Shown here in pieces: positions 44,287-52,589 of a stretch of 64,000 nucleotides of DNA. The DNA comes from Nitrospirae bacterium GWB2_47_37 (GTDB lineage: Bacteria > Nitrospirota > Thermodesulfovibrionia > Thermodesulfovibrionales > Dissulfurispiraceae), in contig MHDU01000046.1 of assembly GCA_001803635.1 (NCBI GenBank), forward strand, positions 1 through 64,000, in the 5' to 3' direction. Both the position numbers and the translations under genes were made by a program. Every line of letters starts with the position of its first letter. The first letter of the stretch is position 1. The notes below the pieces were generated by a model. The model saw only the letters and a program-made list of their open reading frames with translations. It was not told where the DNA came from and ran no database searches.

Positions 44287-44935
44287 ATGTTTATTAGAGT
44301 TTTTGTACTTCTAATCGTAGGTTTTATATTAAGTGGTTGTGCTTCGGTAGATAATACTGTCTGGTTGCCTGAATCGATATCAAAAGCTTCGACATCAGCT
44401 TATGGAACAGTTTTTGGGTCAATAGGTATAGGAGAAAACAACAGATTAATAACATCACGAAGTTTGCATTATAGGGCAGTGGGACAAAAGGATAGTGGTC
44501 AATTTAGATTTAACAATGGCGGGTTGTTCAATAGTCCAGTAGACTTCTCAGAAGGAGCAATACTAAGGAAGCGTGTTTTCTGCACATCTACCACCGGGTG
44601 ACTATGAAATTTTTAATGTATCATTTTTTGAAAATCGCGGCTATTTTGGTACTACTACATTTTCCTCTAAACGAGATTTCTCTGCCCGTTTTACAGTAAA
44701 AGAGGGGCATGCTGTTTACCTTGGTGAATTTTTAAGCCATCCAGTGTTGGGTAAAATTTTTTTTGGGATGTCAGTTACAGCCGAAGGCTATTTTGTAGTA
44801 GCTAATAAACTTCATAGAGACTTAGCTGTTCTATCAGGCCGTGGTGAAAAGATTGCATCAGATAAAGTTACCATCATGGTTCCGACATTCCTGTTAATAG
44901 GAGTGCCGGTGTTTAGGGACAGTCGCGCTGAATGA
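44287..44935 (+). pseudogene. Lipoprotein gene broken by a frameshift near 44,570
   Basis: The ATG at 44287 follows AAAGGA and encodes a lipoprotein signal with lipobox LSGC (MFIRVFVLLIVGFILSGCAS). The frame ends at 44601. The reading continues without a break in another frame from about 44570 (FSAHLPPGDYEIFNVSFFEN) to 44935. Joining the two gives one ~215-residue protein. The site GGAGCAATACTAAGGAAG is where the shift must lie. DNA is AT-rich compared with neighbours, suggesting transfer. A sequencing error is possible. Confidence 0.65.
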
Positions 44936-44970
44936 TGCGTAACAATATGCTGCAGATATTACGATATAAT

Positions 44971-45420
44971 TCACACGGGCACTTTTATGACAATCTTTTT
45001 AACGGTTTCCAGTTTATTCGCATACTGAGCCTGCGGCATGTGCCCGTCATGCGGGAAAAATATCACGAACATGCCCGGCGTAAGGTTTATAAAACCGACC
45101 TCGCCGTGTAATTTCTGAAAATCTCTGTCCTCGATGTATGCCTCTTCAGCGCAATCTTTTTTGTTGCAGACCCCTATTTTTTCCCGTCCTGTTAATATCA
45201 TCTGTATATCAATGTATTTCCGGTGGCATTCTATAAAACATTGAGAAATCTCTTTTGTCTCATATTCACTGACAAGGGCAAAGACGCCGCTTTTGCCGAT
45301 GTCGTATTTTCCCGACGGCAGTTCGGCCAAATCCTGTCTGCCGATGAATCCTGCCGCATCTGTAAAATCCTGATGAATGCAGAGATAGTTGTTAAAGTTT
45401 TCCATAGAGTCGAATATCAT
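44971..45420 (-). CDS. YhcH/YjgK/YiaL family protein (DUF386 cupin)
   Basis: The 149-residue cupin has the family landmarks SGKYDIGKSGVFALVSEYETK, CHRKYIDIQMILTGREKIG and GMFVIFFPHDGHMPQ with metal-binding His and Glu residues. Members include EbgC and NanQ and act on free sugars such as sialic acid as anomerases or isomerases. No sugar operon is adjacent, so the substrate is unknown. Confidence 0.88.
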   Translation of the reverse strand: MIFDSMENFNNYLCIHQDFTDAAGFIGRQDLAELPSGKYDIGKSGVFALVSEYETKEISQCFIECHRKYIDIQMILTGREKIGVCNKKDCAEEAYIEDRDFQKLHGEVGFINLTPGMFVIFFPHDGHMPQAQYANKLETVKKIVIKVPV

Positions 45421-45479
45421 GCGGTTATTGTATCACAGACAGATTGCAAAACATTGCTAATCCGGAACATATCCCTATC

Positions 45480-45508
45480 TTGACAAATGTAACCATTCAG
45501 GTTACACT
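45480..45508 (+). promoter_or_regulatory. HigBA promoter with overlapping palindromic operator
   Basis: TTGACA at 45480-45485 and TACACT at 45503-45508 are exactly 17 bases apart. Within them TGTAACC-ATTCA-GGTTACA (45488-45506) forms a perfect 7-bp inverted repeat covering the spacer and part of the -10 box. This is where a HigA dimer would repress transcription. The higB GTG lies only seven bases after the -10 box. Confidence 0.75.
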
Positions 45509-45515
45509 TTAATAG

Positions 45516-45794
45516 GTGATTAAATCGTTTGCGCATAAAGGGCTTGAAAAGTTCTATCGCACCGGGATCACATCCGGCATTCAGGCCATACATACCAAAC
45601 GGCTAAGATTGATACTGACCCTGCTTGACGCGGCAGTCGTTGTTGAAGATATGAATGCCCCCGGTCTTAACCTGCACCGGCTAAAAGGCGGCAGGAAAGG
45701 CCTGTGGACAGTGACAGTGCAGGCTAACTGGCGGATGACATTCAAGTTTGAAGGCGGCAACGCCGAGATTATTAACTATGAAGATTACCATTAG
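45516..45794 (+). CDS. higB: HigB/RelE-type ribosome-dependent toxin
   Basis: The 92-residue protein (IKSFAHKGLEKFYRTG, then RLRLILTLLDAA, LHRLKGGRKGLWTVTVQANWRMTF) matches host-inhibition-of-growth B. HigB cleaves mRNA on the ribosome. The start is GTG, with the predicted transcript start at or next to it, so the message may be leaderless. The antitoxin gene follows 10 bases later, in the toxin-first order. Confidence 0.92.
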   Translation: MIKSFAHKGLEKFYRTGITSGIQAIHTKRLRLILTLLDAAVVVEDMNAPGLNLHRLKGGRKGLWTVTVQANWRMTFKFEGGNAEIINYEDYH

Positions 45795-45804
45795 GAGGTA
45801 TGCT

Positions 45805-46113
45805 ATGGGGATGCACAAACCGGAGCACCCCGGAGAGGTGCTGAAGGAATTGTGGCTTGAGCCACTTGGTCTGACTCTTACCGAGACGGCGAAACGGCTT
45901 GGCGTTACACGGAAGACGGTCTCCAAGATTATTAATGAACGGGGATCTGTAACTCCCGAGATGGCATTGAGGCTTGAGATTGTTTTTGGAACTTCGGCTC
46001 AGTCATGGATGAACATGCAGACTGCTTATGATTTATGGCAGGCATCGGCATTGCGTAAAACGCTGCTCAAGTCACTGCGTCAATCCAGCCGCGCCTCGTC
46101 TCTCGCGGCATAA
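45805..46113 (+). CDS. higA: HigA-type XRE antitoxin
   Basis: The 102-residue protein contains HPGEVLKELWLEPLGLTLTE and a helix-turn-helix AKRLGVTRKTVSKIINERGS, diagnostic for HigA. It binds HigB and the operator upstream. TAGGAGGTATGCT directly precedes the ATG at 45805; an in-frame ATG at 45748 inside higB is rejected. Confidence 0.93.
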   Translation: MGMHKPEHPGEVLKELWLEPLGLTLTETAKRLGVTRKTVSKIINERGSVTPEMALRLEIVFGTSAQSWMNMQTAYDLWQASALRKTLLKSLRQSSRASSLAA

Positions 46114-46141
46114 GCACAGTATCAGTGGAGTAATACAGACA

Positions 46142-46777
46142 ATGTTGGAATGGACGGGATACATAAAGATATTTACCACCTTGCTGGCGATAGTGAACCC
46201 GCTCGGCGTAATTCCTATTTTTGTCAGCCTTACAGGCGATTTAACGGACTATGAGCGCAGGCATATTGCCCGCACTACAAGCATAACGGTTGCCGTTGTG
46301 CTGATTACAGCTACATTGATAGGAAAGCCGCTCCTGAATTTTTTCGGCGTCAGCATAGCGTCGTTCAAAGTCGGAGGCGGAATTCTTTTAATGCTGATGG
46401 CAATCGCCATGATGCAGGCCAAACACACGGAAGGCAAGCAGACGCCGGAGGAGGCTGAAGAAGCCGAAGAGAAGGAGAGTATTGCCGTAGTGCCTATCGG
46501 CATGCCTTTATTGGCAGGGCCCGGCGCTATATCTACGGTGATAATCTACGCGGATGCGTCGTCTCAGCCTGCGCATATAGGCTTGATCATTGCCGGCAGC
46601 CTGATGGTAGCGCTATTGACATGGGGCTCTCTGAATATCGCCGGCCCCGTCAGTAAAATGCTGAGCAAGACCGGGATAAATATTGTAATCCGTCTCATGG
46701 GACTGCTGCTGGCCGCCATTGCAGCAGAATTCATTGCAGGCGGGCTGCTTCAACTGCTGCCGGGACTGGCTGCATAG
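46142..46777 (+). CDS. MarC family integral membrane protein (UPF0056)
   Basis: The 211-residue protein has six predicted membrane segments, with FTTLLAIVNPLGVIPIFVSLT at the start and IGMPLLAGPGAISTVIIYA in the middle, both MarC signatures. A charged loop (KQTPEEAEEAEEKES) separates the halves. The function of the family is unsettled. The start at MLEWTGYIKIF fits homologues. Confidence 0.9.
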   Translation: MLEWTGYIKIFTTLLAIVNPLGVIPIFVSLTGDLTDYERRHIARTTSITVAVVLITATLIGKPLLNFFGVSIASFKVGGGILLMLMAIAMMQAKHTEGKQTPEEAEEAEEKESIAVVPIGMPLLAGPGAISTVIIYADASSQPAHIGLIIAGSLMVALLTWGSLNIAGPVSKMLSKTGINIVIRLMGLLLAAIAAEFIAGGLLQLLPGLAA

Positions 46778-46805
46778 CAAGGGATAACCGATTGGAGGCC
46801 GATGT

Positions 46806-46994
46806 ATGGACGGTACGAGACGTTCCGATATAAGACCGGGGCTACGTGTTTCGATTGTATTGAAGAAAGATCAAAAGACCGGGAAATTGACGGAAGGGGT
46901 TGTAAAAGATATTTTAACCAATTCGTCTTTGCACCCGCACGGAATTAAAGTCCGGCTGGAAAGCGGAGATGTCGGACGGATAAAGAAGATATAA
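46806..46994 (+). CDS. YwbE family protein
   Basis: The 62-residue product (DIRPGLRVSIVLKKDQKTGK, then TEGVVKDILTNSSLHPHGIKVRLESG) matches the YwbE/DUF2196 family of small beta-rich proteins. The family's role is unknown; a nucleic-acid-binding OB- or SH3-like fold is plausible. It is six bases before greB and probably co-transcribed. Confidence 0.9.
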   Translation: MDGTRRSDIRPGLRVSIVLKKDQKTGKLTEGVVKDILTNSSLHPHGIKVRLESGDVGRIKKI

Positions 46995-47000
46995 GGAGAT

Positions 47001-47495
47001 ATGAGAAAGCCGTTACGCAATAGAATAAGCGTCTCGCCGTATATCACGCCTGAAGGGCAGAGACAATTGAGCGAAGAGCTATCGTATCTGTGGAAGGTTA
47101 AACGTCCGCAGGTTACTCAGGCTGTTGCAGAGGCTGCCGCCATGGGGGATCGTTCGGAGAACGCGGAGTATATTTACGGCAAAAAGCAATTAAGGCAGGT
47201 CGATTCCCGCGTTCGTTTTCTCTCAAAGAGGTTGAGCGAATTGATCGTAGTGGACAGGACGCCTGACGATGCTTCAAAGGTATTTTTCGGCGCATGGGTT
47301 GAGGTTGAGGACAGCGACGGTAACGTGTGCCGGTATCGCATTGTCGGTCCTGATGAATTTGATCCGGAGAAGGGTTTTATCAGCATCGATTCGCCTATGG
47401 CAAAAGCGTTGCTGCGCAGGACAGAGGGCGATGAGGTTGTTGTGAAAAGGCCTAACGGTACTGCTGTTTTCGTTGTGACATCCATCCGTTATTAA
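47001..47495 (+). CDS. greB: Transcription elongation factor GreB
   Basis: The 164-residue protein has the N-terminal coiled coil with YITPEGQRQLSEELSYLW and GDRSENAEYIYGKKQLRQVD; the acidic tip residues (Asp-Glu in the turn) are present. The C-terminal FKBP-like domain includes VEVEDSDG and PMAKALL. GreB rescues backtracked RNA polymerase. Start and length are normal. AAGGAGAT precedes the ATG. Confidence 0.95.
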   Translation: MRKPLRNRISVSPYITPEGQRQLSEELSYLWKVKRPQVTQAVAEAAAMGDRSENAEYIYGKKQLRQVDSRVRFLSKRLSELIVVDRTPDDASKVFFGAWVEVEDSDGNVCRYRIVGPDEFDPEKGFISIDSPMAKALLRRTEGDEVVVKRPNGTAVFVVTSIRY

Positions 47496-47525
47496 TTCAA
47501 AATAAATACTATGTTCAGTGATTTG

Positions 47526-47948
47526 TTATGCGATATCCGTTATTTTGTAACTGAAGTTTATCTTTGCAACTCCTTCAAGAGTCGCCTTTACCGAGCAGTA
47601 TTTCTCCATTGAAAGCTCCACAGCCCTTTTTATGGCCTCTTCCGACAAATCCTTACCGCTGACTGTGAATTCTATCTCTATCTCGGTAAATTTTTTAGGG
47701 TAGGTATCGGCCTTTTCGCCTTTTACGTTAATATCTATGCCTTTTAACTGTTGTTTCTTTTTTTGGAGTATCGATGCCACATCCATGCCGGAGCATCCTC
47801 CGAGGCCGATCAGGAGCAGTTCCATCGGCCTCATGCCCGTATCGTTTCCGCCGACCTCCGCGTCTCCGTCCATCACGATAGCGTGGCCTGTCCCCGACTC
47901 GCCTACGAATTGAAGCCCATCAACCCATTTAACCTTTGCGCTAAGCAT
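47526..47948 (-). CDS. OsmC family protein
   Basis: The 140-residue protein contains GMRPMELLLIGLGGCSGMDVASILQKKK, in which the Cys of GGCSGMD is the peroxidatic cysteine type of OsmC/Ohr, plus a second-half cysteine (SMEKYCSVKATL). OsmC proteins reduce organic hydroperoxides. The ATG at 47948 follows AGAGGAGGTC; a longer frame to 48032 is rejected. Confidence 0.93.
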   Translation of the reverse strand: MLSAKVKWVDGLQFVGESGTGHAIVMDGDAEVGGNDTGMRPMELLLIGLGGCSGMDVASILQKKKQQLKGIDINVKGEKADTYPKKFTEIEIEFTVSGKDLSEEAIKRAVELSMEKYCSVKATLEGVAKINFSYKITDIA

Positions 47949-48012
47949 AAAGACCTCCTCTAAGACTAAATTAAGTTTATAAAAAAGACAGGGAATAGTA
48001 TTGGAGCGACTT

Positions 48013-48053
48013 CGACAGCCCAAGCGTAACATGGATGTTTAAGCGGGCTGTCG
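48013..48053. repeat. Nested inverted repeat between osmC-like gene and ymdB
   Basis: CGACAGCCC at 48013-48021 is exactly mirrored by GGGCTGTCG at 48045-48053, and the loop contains a second palindrome AACAT-GG-ATGTT. A further small hairpin (GACAGG/CCTGTC) follows. It resembles dispersed intergenic palindromes; a terminator or processing role for the minus-strand transcript is also possible. Confidence 0.55.
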
Positions 48054-48123
48054 TAGCTTCGGAGACAGGGTGGATGCCTGTCGAGAATGAAGCGGAAATA
48101 CTGTTTTTTGTCTTTTTTATCAT

Positions 48124-48906
48124 CTATGGATTTGTTAATTGCAGCCTTTGTATCGCTGTTGCCTTGCCGCTTTTTTCGTCTATCTCTATAATCACACCCG
48201 ACAATATTCCCTTGCCTCCGGCAACGTCGTATTTCCTCGGCATGTGCGAGAGGAACCTCTCGACTATCTGCTCTTTTTCAATGCCGATAACCGAGTCTTG
48301 AGGTCCTGTCATGCCCGCGTCGGTGATATAGGCGGTTCCTCCGGATAGGATTTTTTCGTCGGCGGTCTGGACATGGGTATGGGTTCCTATTACGGCGCTT
48401 ACTATCCCGTCCATGTAATAACCGAAGGCTATTTTTTCGGATGTCGCCTCCGCATGGAAGTCTATGAATACTACGTTTGCGGCTTCCTTCAGTTTTTCGG
48501 CCTCGGCCTTGCCCGATCTGAACGGGCAGTCGAGTGTATTCATAAATACCCGTCCCGATATGTTCATTACGGCTATTTTTTCTTTGTTCGGGAGGGTATA
48601 TATTATGCTGCCGTATCCGGGGACGCCGGGGGGATAGTTGAGGGGCCTCAGGATTCTGTTTTCTTTCGATATGTAGTGAACGGCCTCTTTTTTATCCCAC
48701 ACATGGTTGCCTGTGGTTATGATGTGAACGCCGCAGTTGAAAAGCTCTTCCGCTGTTTTTTCCGTTATGCCGAAGCCGCCGGCGGCGTTTTCTCCATTGG
48801 CGATAACTGCGTCTATTTTGTACCGGCTTGCGAGGTTAGGCAGGAGGCTTTTCACCGCCTGCCGTCCTGTCTTGCCTACTATGTCGCCTATAAATAAGAC
48901 CTTCAT
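48124..48906 (-). CDS. ymdB: YmdB-type metallophosphoesterase (TIGR00282)
   Basis: The 260-residue protein has the metallophosphatase ligands: FIGDIVGKTGRQAV, ANGENAAGGFG, TTGNHVWDKKEA, FHAEATSEK and GTHTHVQTADE. Members are 2',3'-cyclic-nucleotide phosphodiesterases. The gene lies 3 bases after rny, an order conserved in many bacteria, pointing to a link with RNA turnover. Confidence 0.95.
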   Translation of the reverse strand: MKVLFIGDIVGKTGRQAVKSLLPNLASRYKIDAVIANGENAAGGFGITEKTAEELFNCGVHIITTGNHVWDKKEAVHYISKENRILRPLNYPPGVPGYGSIIYTLPNKEKIAVMNISGRVFMNTLDCPFRSGKAEAEKLKEAANVVFIDFHAEATSEKIAFGYYMDGIVSAVIGTHTHVQTADEKILSGGTAYITDAGMTGPQDSVIGIEKEQIVERFLSHMPRKYDVAGGKGILSGVIIEIDEKSGKATAIQRLQLTNP

Positions 48907-48909
48907 CGG

Positions 48910-50475
48910 CTATTTCGCGTAATCGACGTGTCTCGACTCGCGTATTACCGCGACTTTTATCTGTCCGGGATATGTCATTTCGGTCTCTATTTTCCGCGCA
49001 AGGTCTTTTGATATGACCGCGCACATATCGTCGTTCACATCATCCGGCTTTACGATGATCCTTATCTCTCTTCCGGCCTGAATCGCGTAACATTTGTCCA
49101 CGCCGTTGAACGACATGGCAAGCTCTTCAAGTTTTGTGAGCCGTTTCAGATAGTTTTCAATGCTTTCTCTTCTGACTCCAGGTCTTGCTGCAGATAGGGC
49201 ATCACCTGCCGCGACAAGGGCCGATTCCACGCATGAAGGGTCTACATCACCGTGATGCGCCATAATGGCGTTTATTACATAGTCGTTTTCCCCGTATTTT
49301 TTCGCGAGATTCGCTCCGATCTCCTGATGCGAGCCCTCGATCTCATGGTCTACGGCCTTGCCTATATCGTGCAGAAGTCCGGCTCTCTTTGCGAGTTTTA
49401 TATCGACGCCTAATTCTCCCGCCATCATTCCCGCGAGATAGGCTACTTCTTTAGAGTGCTGCAATATGTTCTGCCCGTAGGAAGTCCTGTATTTAAGCCT
49501 TCCTATGGTCTTTATAAGCTCCGGGTGTATGCCGGAAATGCCGAGGTCGAACACGGCCTTTTCGCCTTCTTCCCTGATAGTGCCGTCAACTTCCTTTTTT
49601 ACCTTTTCTACTACTTCCTCTATTCTTGTCGGATGGATTCTCCCATCGGCTACGAGCCTTTCAAGCGCTATGCGGGCAATTTCCCTTCTTACAGGGTCAT
49701 GCGCCGACAGCGTAACGAGTTCCGGAGTATCGTCAACAACGAGGTCAACGCCTGTGGCAGCTTCGAATGCCCTTATATTTCTTCCTTCCCTGCCTATAAT
49801 CCTTCCCTTCATATCGTCGCCCGGCAGGCTTACCGCGGATACGGTCGCATCGGCCACATAGTCGCTCGAATACCTTTGAATTGCGAAACTTATAACCTCT
49901 TTTGCCTTTTTCTCCGCGTTCTCTTTAGCCTCGTCCTCGATCTTCTTGGCAAGTTTGGCAGCCTCGAACTTTGTATCTTCGGCTACCCGCTTTAAGAGTT
50001 CCTGTTTCGCGTCTTCGGAGGTAATTCCGGAGATGCGTTCGAGCATAAGCGTCTGTTCTTTGATGAGATTGGAATACTGGTTTTCTTTTTCAGAAAGCGA
50101 GCGTTCCCGCGCATGATGTTCCCGTTCCCGTTTATTGTATTCGTGCTCTTTCCTTTCGAGCTGATCCGTTCTCTTTTCCAACTGCTCTTCCTTCTGCCTG
50201 AGTCTCTTGTCGAGTTGGTTAAGCTCTCTCGTCCTTTCCCTTATCTCTTTTTCAGCCTCGACCTTTGCCTGATATGCAAGGTCTTTCGCGTGAATAGCGG
50301 ATTCTTTTTTCATCGCTTCCGCCTCGCGTTTAGCGTCTTCCATTAACTGCTTTTTCTCTTTTTCGATGCTTTCCTTCTGTGATTTGAGGGTGTTCCTGTA
50401 AATCATGAAGAAGGCGAGGCCGGTTACGGCGCCGGCAGCAACGGCAATCAGTATCAACATAAAGCTATTGTCCAT
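48910..50475 (-). CDS. rny: Ribonuclease Y
   Basis: RNase Y is a membrane-tethered endoribonuclease that starts mRNA decay. The 521-residue protein has an N-terminal transmembrane helix ([20 protein letters not shown]), a long coiled coil (residues ~25-200), a KH domain ([20 protein letters not shown]) and an HD domain ([17 protein letters not shown]). GGAGGGGGA precedes the ATG. A 6S RNA gene lies upstream in the same direction. Confidence 0.97.
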   Translation of the reverse strand: MDNSFMLILIAVAAGAVTGLAFFMIYRNTLKSQKESIEKEKKQLMEDAKREAEAMKKESAIHAKDLAYQAKVEAEKEIRERTRELNQLDKRLRQKEEQLEKRTDQLERKEHEYNKREREHHARERSLSEKENQYSNLIKEQTLMLERISGITSEDAKQELLKRVAEDTKFEAAKLAKKIEDEAKENAEKKAKEVISFAIQRYSSDYVADATVSAVSLPGDDMKGRIIGREGRNIRAFEAATGVDLVVDDTPELVTLSAHDPVRREIARIALERLVADGRIHPTRIEEVVEKVKKEVDGTIREEGEKAVFDLGISGIHPELIKTIGRLKYRTSYGQNILQHSKEVAYLAGMMAGELGVDIKLAKRAGLLHDIGKAVDHEIEGSHQEIGANLAKKYGENDYVINAIMAHHGDVDPSCVESALVAAGDALSAARPGVRRESIENYLKRLTKLEELAMSFNGVDKCYAIQAGREIRIIVKPDDVNDDMCAVISKDLARKIETEMTYPGQIKVAVIRESRHVDYAK

Positions 50476-50755
50476 ATGGGTTATCCCCCTCCTTGGCGAA
50501 TTTTAATTAAAAACAATCGGGCGCCGAAAAAACGGCACTCGAGAAGGATATGACTATGACGGATAGGCAATTAAGAGATAAAACCGGTGTGTGTTACAAC
50601 GATCTCAGAGTCGGGACATGACCATGCATTGTGTTTTTTATATGCAAATTGTCTTGAATATCATGCATGATGAAGCTTTTTAAATATGTTTTCTTCAAAG
50701 TCCTAACTCCTTTATTTTCACACGTTAATTGCAACTATCCAACTCGTCACATCAC
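50476..50755. other. Intergenic stretch between rny and the 6S RNA region
   Basis: No convincing gene is seen in these 280 bases. The minus strand must carry the leader and probably the promoter of rny. One 34-codon minus-strand frame (50594-50698, TTG start with AAGGAG upstream) is noted but not called, because its product shows no recognisable features. Confidence 0.4.
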
Positions 50756-50810
50756 AGCTCATAGTTCATGGCTTTTCCATGGATGAGGGATAAGCCATCA
50801 ACCATGAGCT
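50756..50810. repeat. Large hairpin-forming inverted repeat downstream of the 6S RNA
   Basis: AGCTCATAGTTCATGGCTT (50756-50774) and the inverse of 50792-50810 match at 16 of 19 bases around a 17-base loop. It directly adjoins the 3' end of the 6S RNA on the minus strand and could act in its termination or 3' processing. It may also be an intergenic palindromic repeat. Confidence 0.55.
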
Positions 50811-50813
50811 ATT

Positions 50814-50998
50814 AAGCCCACCCTGCCGTGTGGTGAAAAATTAGATCCCTGTGTCTACAGGTGGGCGCCTTGAAGATAACTTAGGCTTCCTCTCTTCCCT
50901 TGCGGGGGAGGCTTGCACACCGTGTACCTAACGCCGGCTCCCCAAAAATCTAATTTGCGGGATCAAACGCTTTCACCTAACCACAAACAGGGCAGGTA
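50814..50998 (-). ncRNA. ssrS: 6S RNA (SsrS)
   Basis: On the minus strand, ~185 bases fold as a long interrupted rod: the two ends pair (ACCUGCCCUGUUUGUGGU region with ACCACACGGCAGGGU), a central open bubble follows, and a terminal hairpin is at the middle. Conserved 6S blocks are visible: GGAAGCCUAAGUU (50879-50891) and GGCGCCCACCUG (50858-50869). 6S RNA binds sigma-70 RNA polymerase by mimicking an open promoter. Its place upstream of rny is a known arrangement in related phyla. Ends are estimated. Confidence 0.82.
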
Positions 50999-51014
50999 AT
51001 CAATCCCTTAGTTA

Positions 51015-51044
51015 GTTATAACAGAAAACGGGGTGTATAAGCAA
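51015..51044 (-). promoter_or_regulatory. Putative promoter of the 6S RNA
   Basis: Read on the minus strand, TTGCTT (51039-51044) and TATAAC (51015-51020) are 18 bases apart. The predicted transcript start, near 51008, falls a few bases before the estimated 5' end of the 6S RNA. Confidence 0.5.
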
Positions 51045-51172
51045 CTAAAATGTGGCCCGCCGATTCCCCCGTCAGCGCCGGAGACCGAATATCTTAAATG
51101 CGCGTTTCTCGAGCTATAAATGCAGGTTATCTATCTAAAATTTTAATTAATAGATAGTCTATGATTTTTTTC

Positions 51173-51201
51173 TTGACAGGCGATATTTTGTCTGCTATTC
51201 T
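51173..51201 (+). promoter_or_regulatory. Strong sigma-70 promoter with no gene downstream
   Basis: TTGACA at 51173-51178 and TATTCT at 51196-51201 are exactly 17 bases apart. No plus-strand gene follows; a terminator hairpin comes within 65 bases. The promoter therefore appears to serve a short RNA. Confidence 0.6.
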
Positions 51202-51207
51202 TAAATC

Positions 51208-51267
51208 AGAAGCGCCTCGTTACCTCCCCTAAGCTGCTGTCCGGTTTCCACGGGCAGCAGCACTTTT
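51208..51267 (+). ncRNA. Candidate small RNA (~60 nt) ending in an intrinsic terminator
   Basis: A transcript from the promoter at 51173-51201 would start near 51208 and end in the hairpin and U-run at 51233-51267. The unpaired 5' part holds UACCUCCCCU, a C-rich block complementary to Shine-Dalgarno sequences, as found in several small regulatory RNAs. No coding potential is seen. It is an inference from promoter plus terminator only. Confidence 0.45.
51233..51267 (+). terminator. Intrinsic terminator
   Basis: GCTGCTGTCCG (51233-51243) pairs with CGGGCAGCAGC (51251-51261), 11 pairs with one G-U, followed by ACTTTTA. On the plus strand this is a standard terminator. On the minus strand no U-run follows, so it does not clearly serve the 51.3-52.4 kb gene. 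Confidence 0.7.
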
Positions 51268-52387
51268 ATTGAAGTTCGATTAATTCGTATTCCCGTTTGC
51301 CGAGGCCGAGCCTTTCCGCCTCTTCTACTTGAATGATATAGTTTTTATGATGCAGTCCGAGCAGTATGTCTTCGCCCTGTTTTATCTTTTCATCCTCTGC
51401 AAGAGATGCCGGCAAAGGGACTGCCTTCAAAAGCATATCTATGGATGCCTGCTCTACGGCTACGATGTCGTCCGAGATTAAAATTCCTATATCCTGAATA
51501 ACAGGCACGTCAGCGGCGGGCATGCAGTCGCATTCAGGCTGTATTTCCGTGAGAAAATTCACGTAGATAACCTTATTAGGCTTGAATGTGCCGAGCACGG
51601 CCTTTGCGGCCTCGGAAAGGGATTTCATAAAGACATCGACATCTTCAGGCAAATGCAGGGAGCCTTCAGGACATACCCTCGCGCACCTTCCGCATCTCCA
51701 GCATCTCTCGTTCGTATAACTGAATTTATCATCCTTGAAACTGATGCAGTCCAGAGGGCATACTTCTTCGCATTGCCGGCATAAGGCGCATTGCTCGCTG
51801 TCCCATACGAGATCCCCTTCTCCTATCGTGTGCATCGAACCCCTTCCGCATTTCCAGCCGCAGTGCCTATGGCTTCCGCTTACGCCTCCCATCGCGATAT
51901 TTTTTATAGCCCCGGCATATCCGGCATTAATATGGCCTTTTACGTGGGAGCAAACTACCATTGCCGGCACGTCGTAAATCAGGGACGCCGTTGCTATCTC
52001 TCCGAGTATATCTCCGGCCTTTACCATGATGTTGTCGTTTCCGTAAAGGCCGTCGGCAAGGACGACAGGAGCGCCTACCGAAAGATGATTTATGCCGTTT
52101 TGGTTCGCGATTTCAAGGTAATCGAGCCCCTTGATCCTTACGGTATCCGTAATAAAAGGCTTTGTTCCCGCTGTTTTTAACGCATCGACCACTTTTCTTA
52201 AAAATATCGGTCTTACTATTCTATGCGCGCCTTCGGACCCGAAATGGGTCTTTACGGCTGCCCACTCGTTCTTTTCAAAATATTTTGAAAGGTCTACCTC
52301 TTTTAAGAGACGTTCGAGCTTTCCGGGCATGCTTTCGTCGTATTTCCATTTACTTACTCTCGCCGATGCAAAATAAACTGTAGACAT
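51266..52387 (-). CDS. DUF362 domain protein with 4Fe-4S clusters
   Basis: The 373-residue protein has a DUF362 domain (VKTHFGSEGAHRIVRP, CSHVKGHINAGYAGAIKNIAMG) with an inserted two-cluster ferredoxin: CALCRQCEEVCPLDCI and CWRCGRCARVCPEG. Such proteins are predicted iron-sulfur oxidoreductases or assembly factors with no proven reaction. The ATG at 52387 is chosen because GAGGTGA precedes it. Confidence 0.88.
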   Translation of the reverse strand: MSTVYFASARVSKWKYDESMPGKLERLLKEVDLSKYFEKNEWAAVKTHFGSEGAHRIVRPIFLRKVVDALKTAGTKPFITDTVRIKGLDYLEIANQNGINHLSVGAPVVLADGLYGNDNIMVKAGDILGEIATASLIYDVPAMVVCSHVKGHINAGYAGAIKNIAMGGVSGSHRHCGWKCGRGSMHTIGEGDLVWDSEQCALCRQCEEVCPLDCISFKDDKFSYTNERCWRCGRCARVCPEGSLHLPEDVDVFMKSLSEAAKAVLGTFKPNKVIYVNFLTEIQPECDCMPAADVPVIQDIGILISDDIVAVEQASIDMLLKAVPLPASLAEDEKIKQGEDILLGLHHKNYIIQVEEAERLGLGKREYELIELQ

Positions 52388-52589
52388 AGTTTCACCTCGA
52401 ATCATTAGTGGTCTATATAAGGCATATGACTCAATTCCTTTGCAAAAAAACTACCTCTATGCAAGCGCATATCATTATTTGACCATATTGCTTTTATCAT
52501 ATTGTTTCTCCCGGCTTCCGCTGTCGACTTCAGCAGGGTTGAAGTAAACCGTGCTTTTGCCGCAGAAATTGAGCCCTATGCCTTGTCTT

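Noticed and set aside
50594-50698. 34-codon minus-strand frame with AAGGAG before a TTG
   Set aside because: Too short and featureless to support, though the ribosome binding site is good; conservation would be needed.
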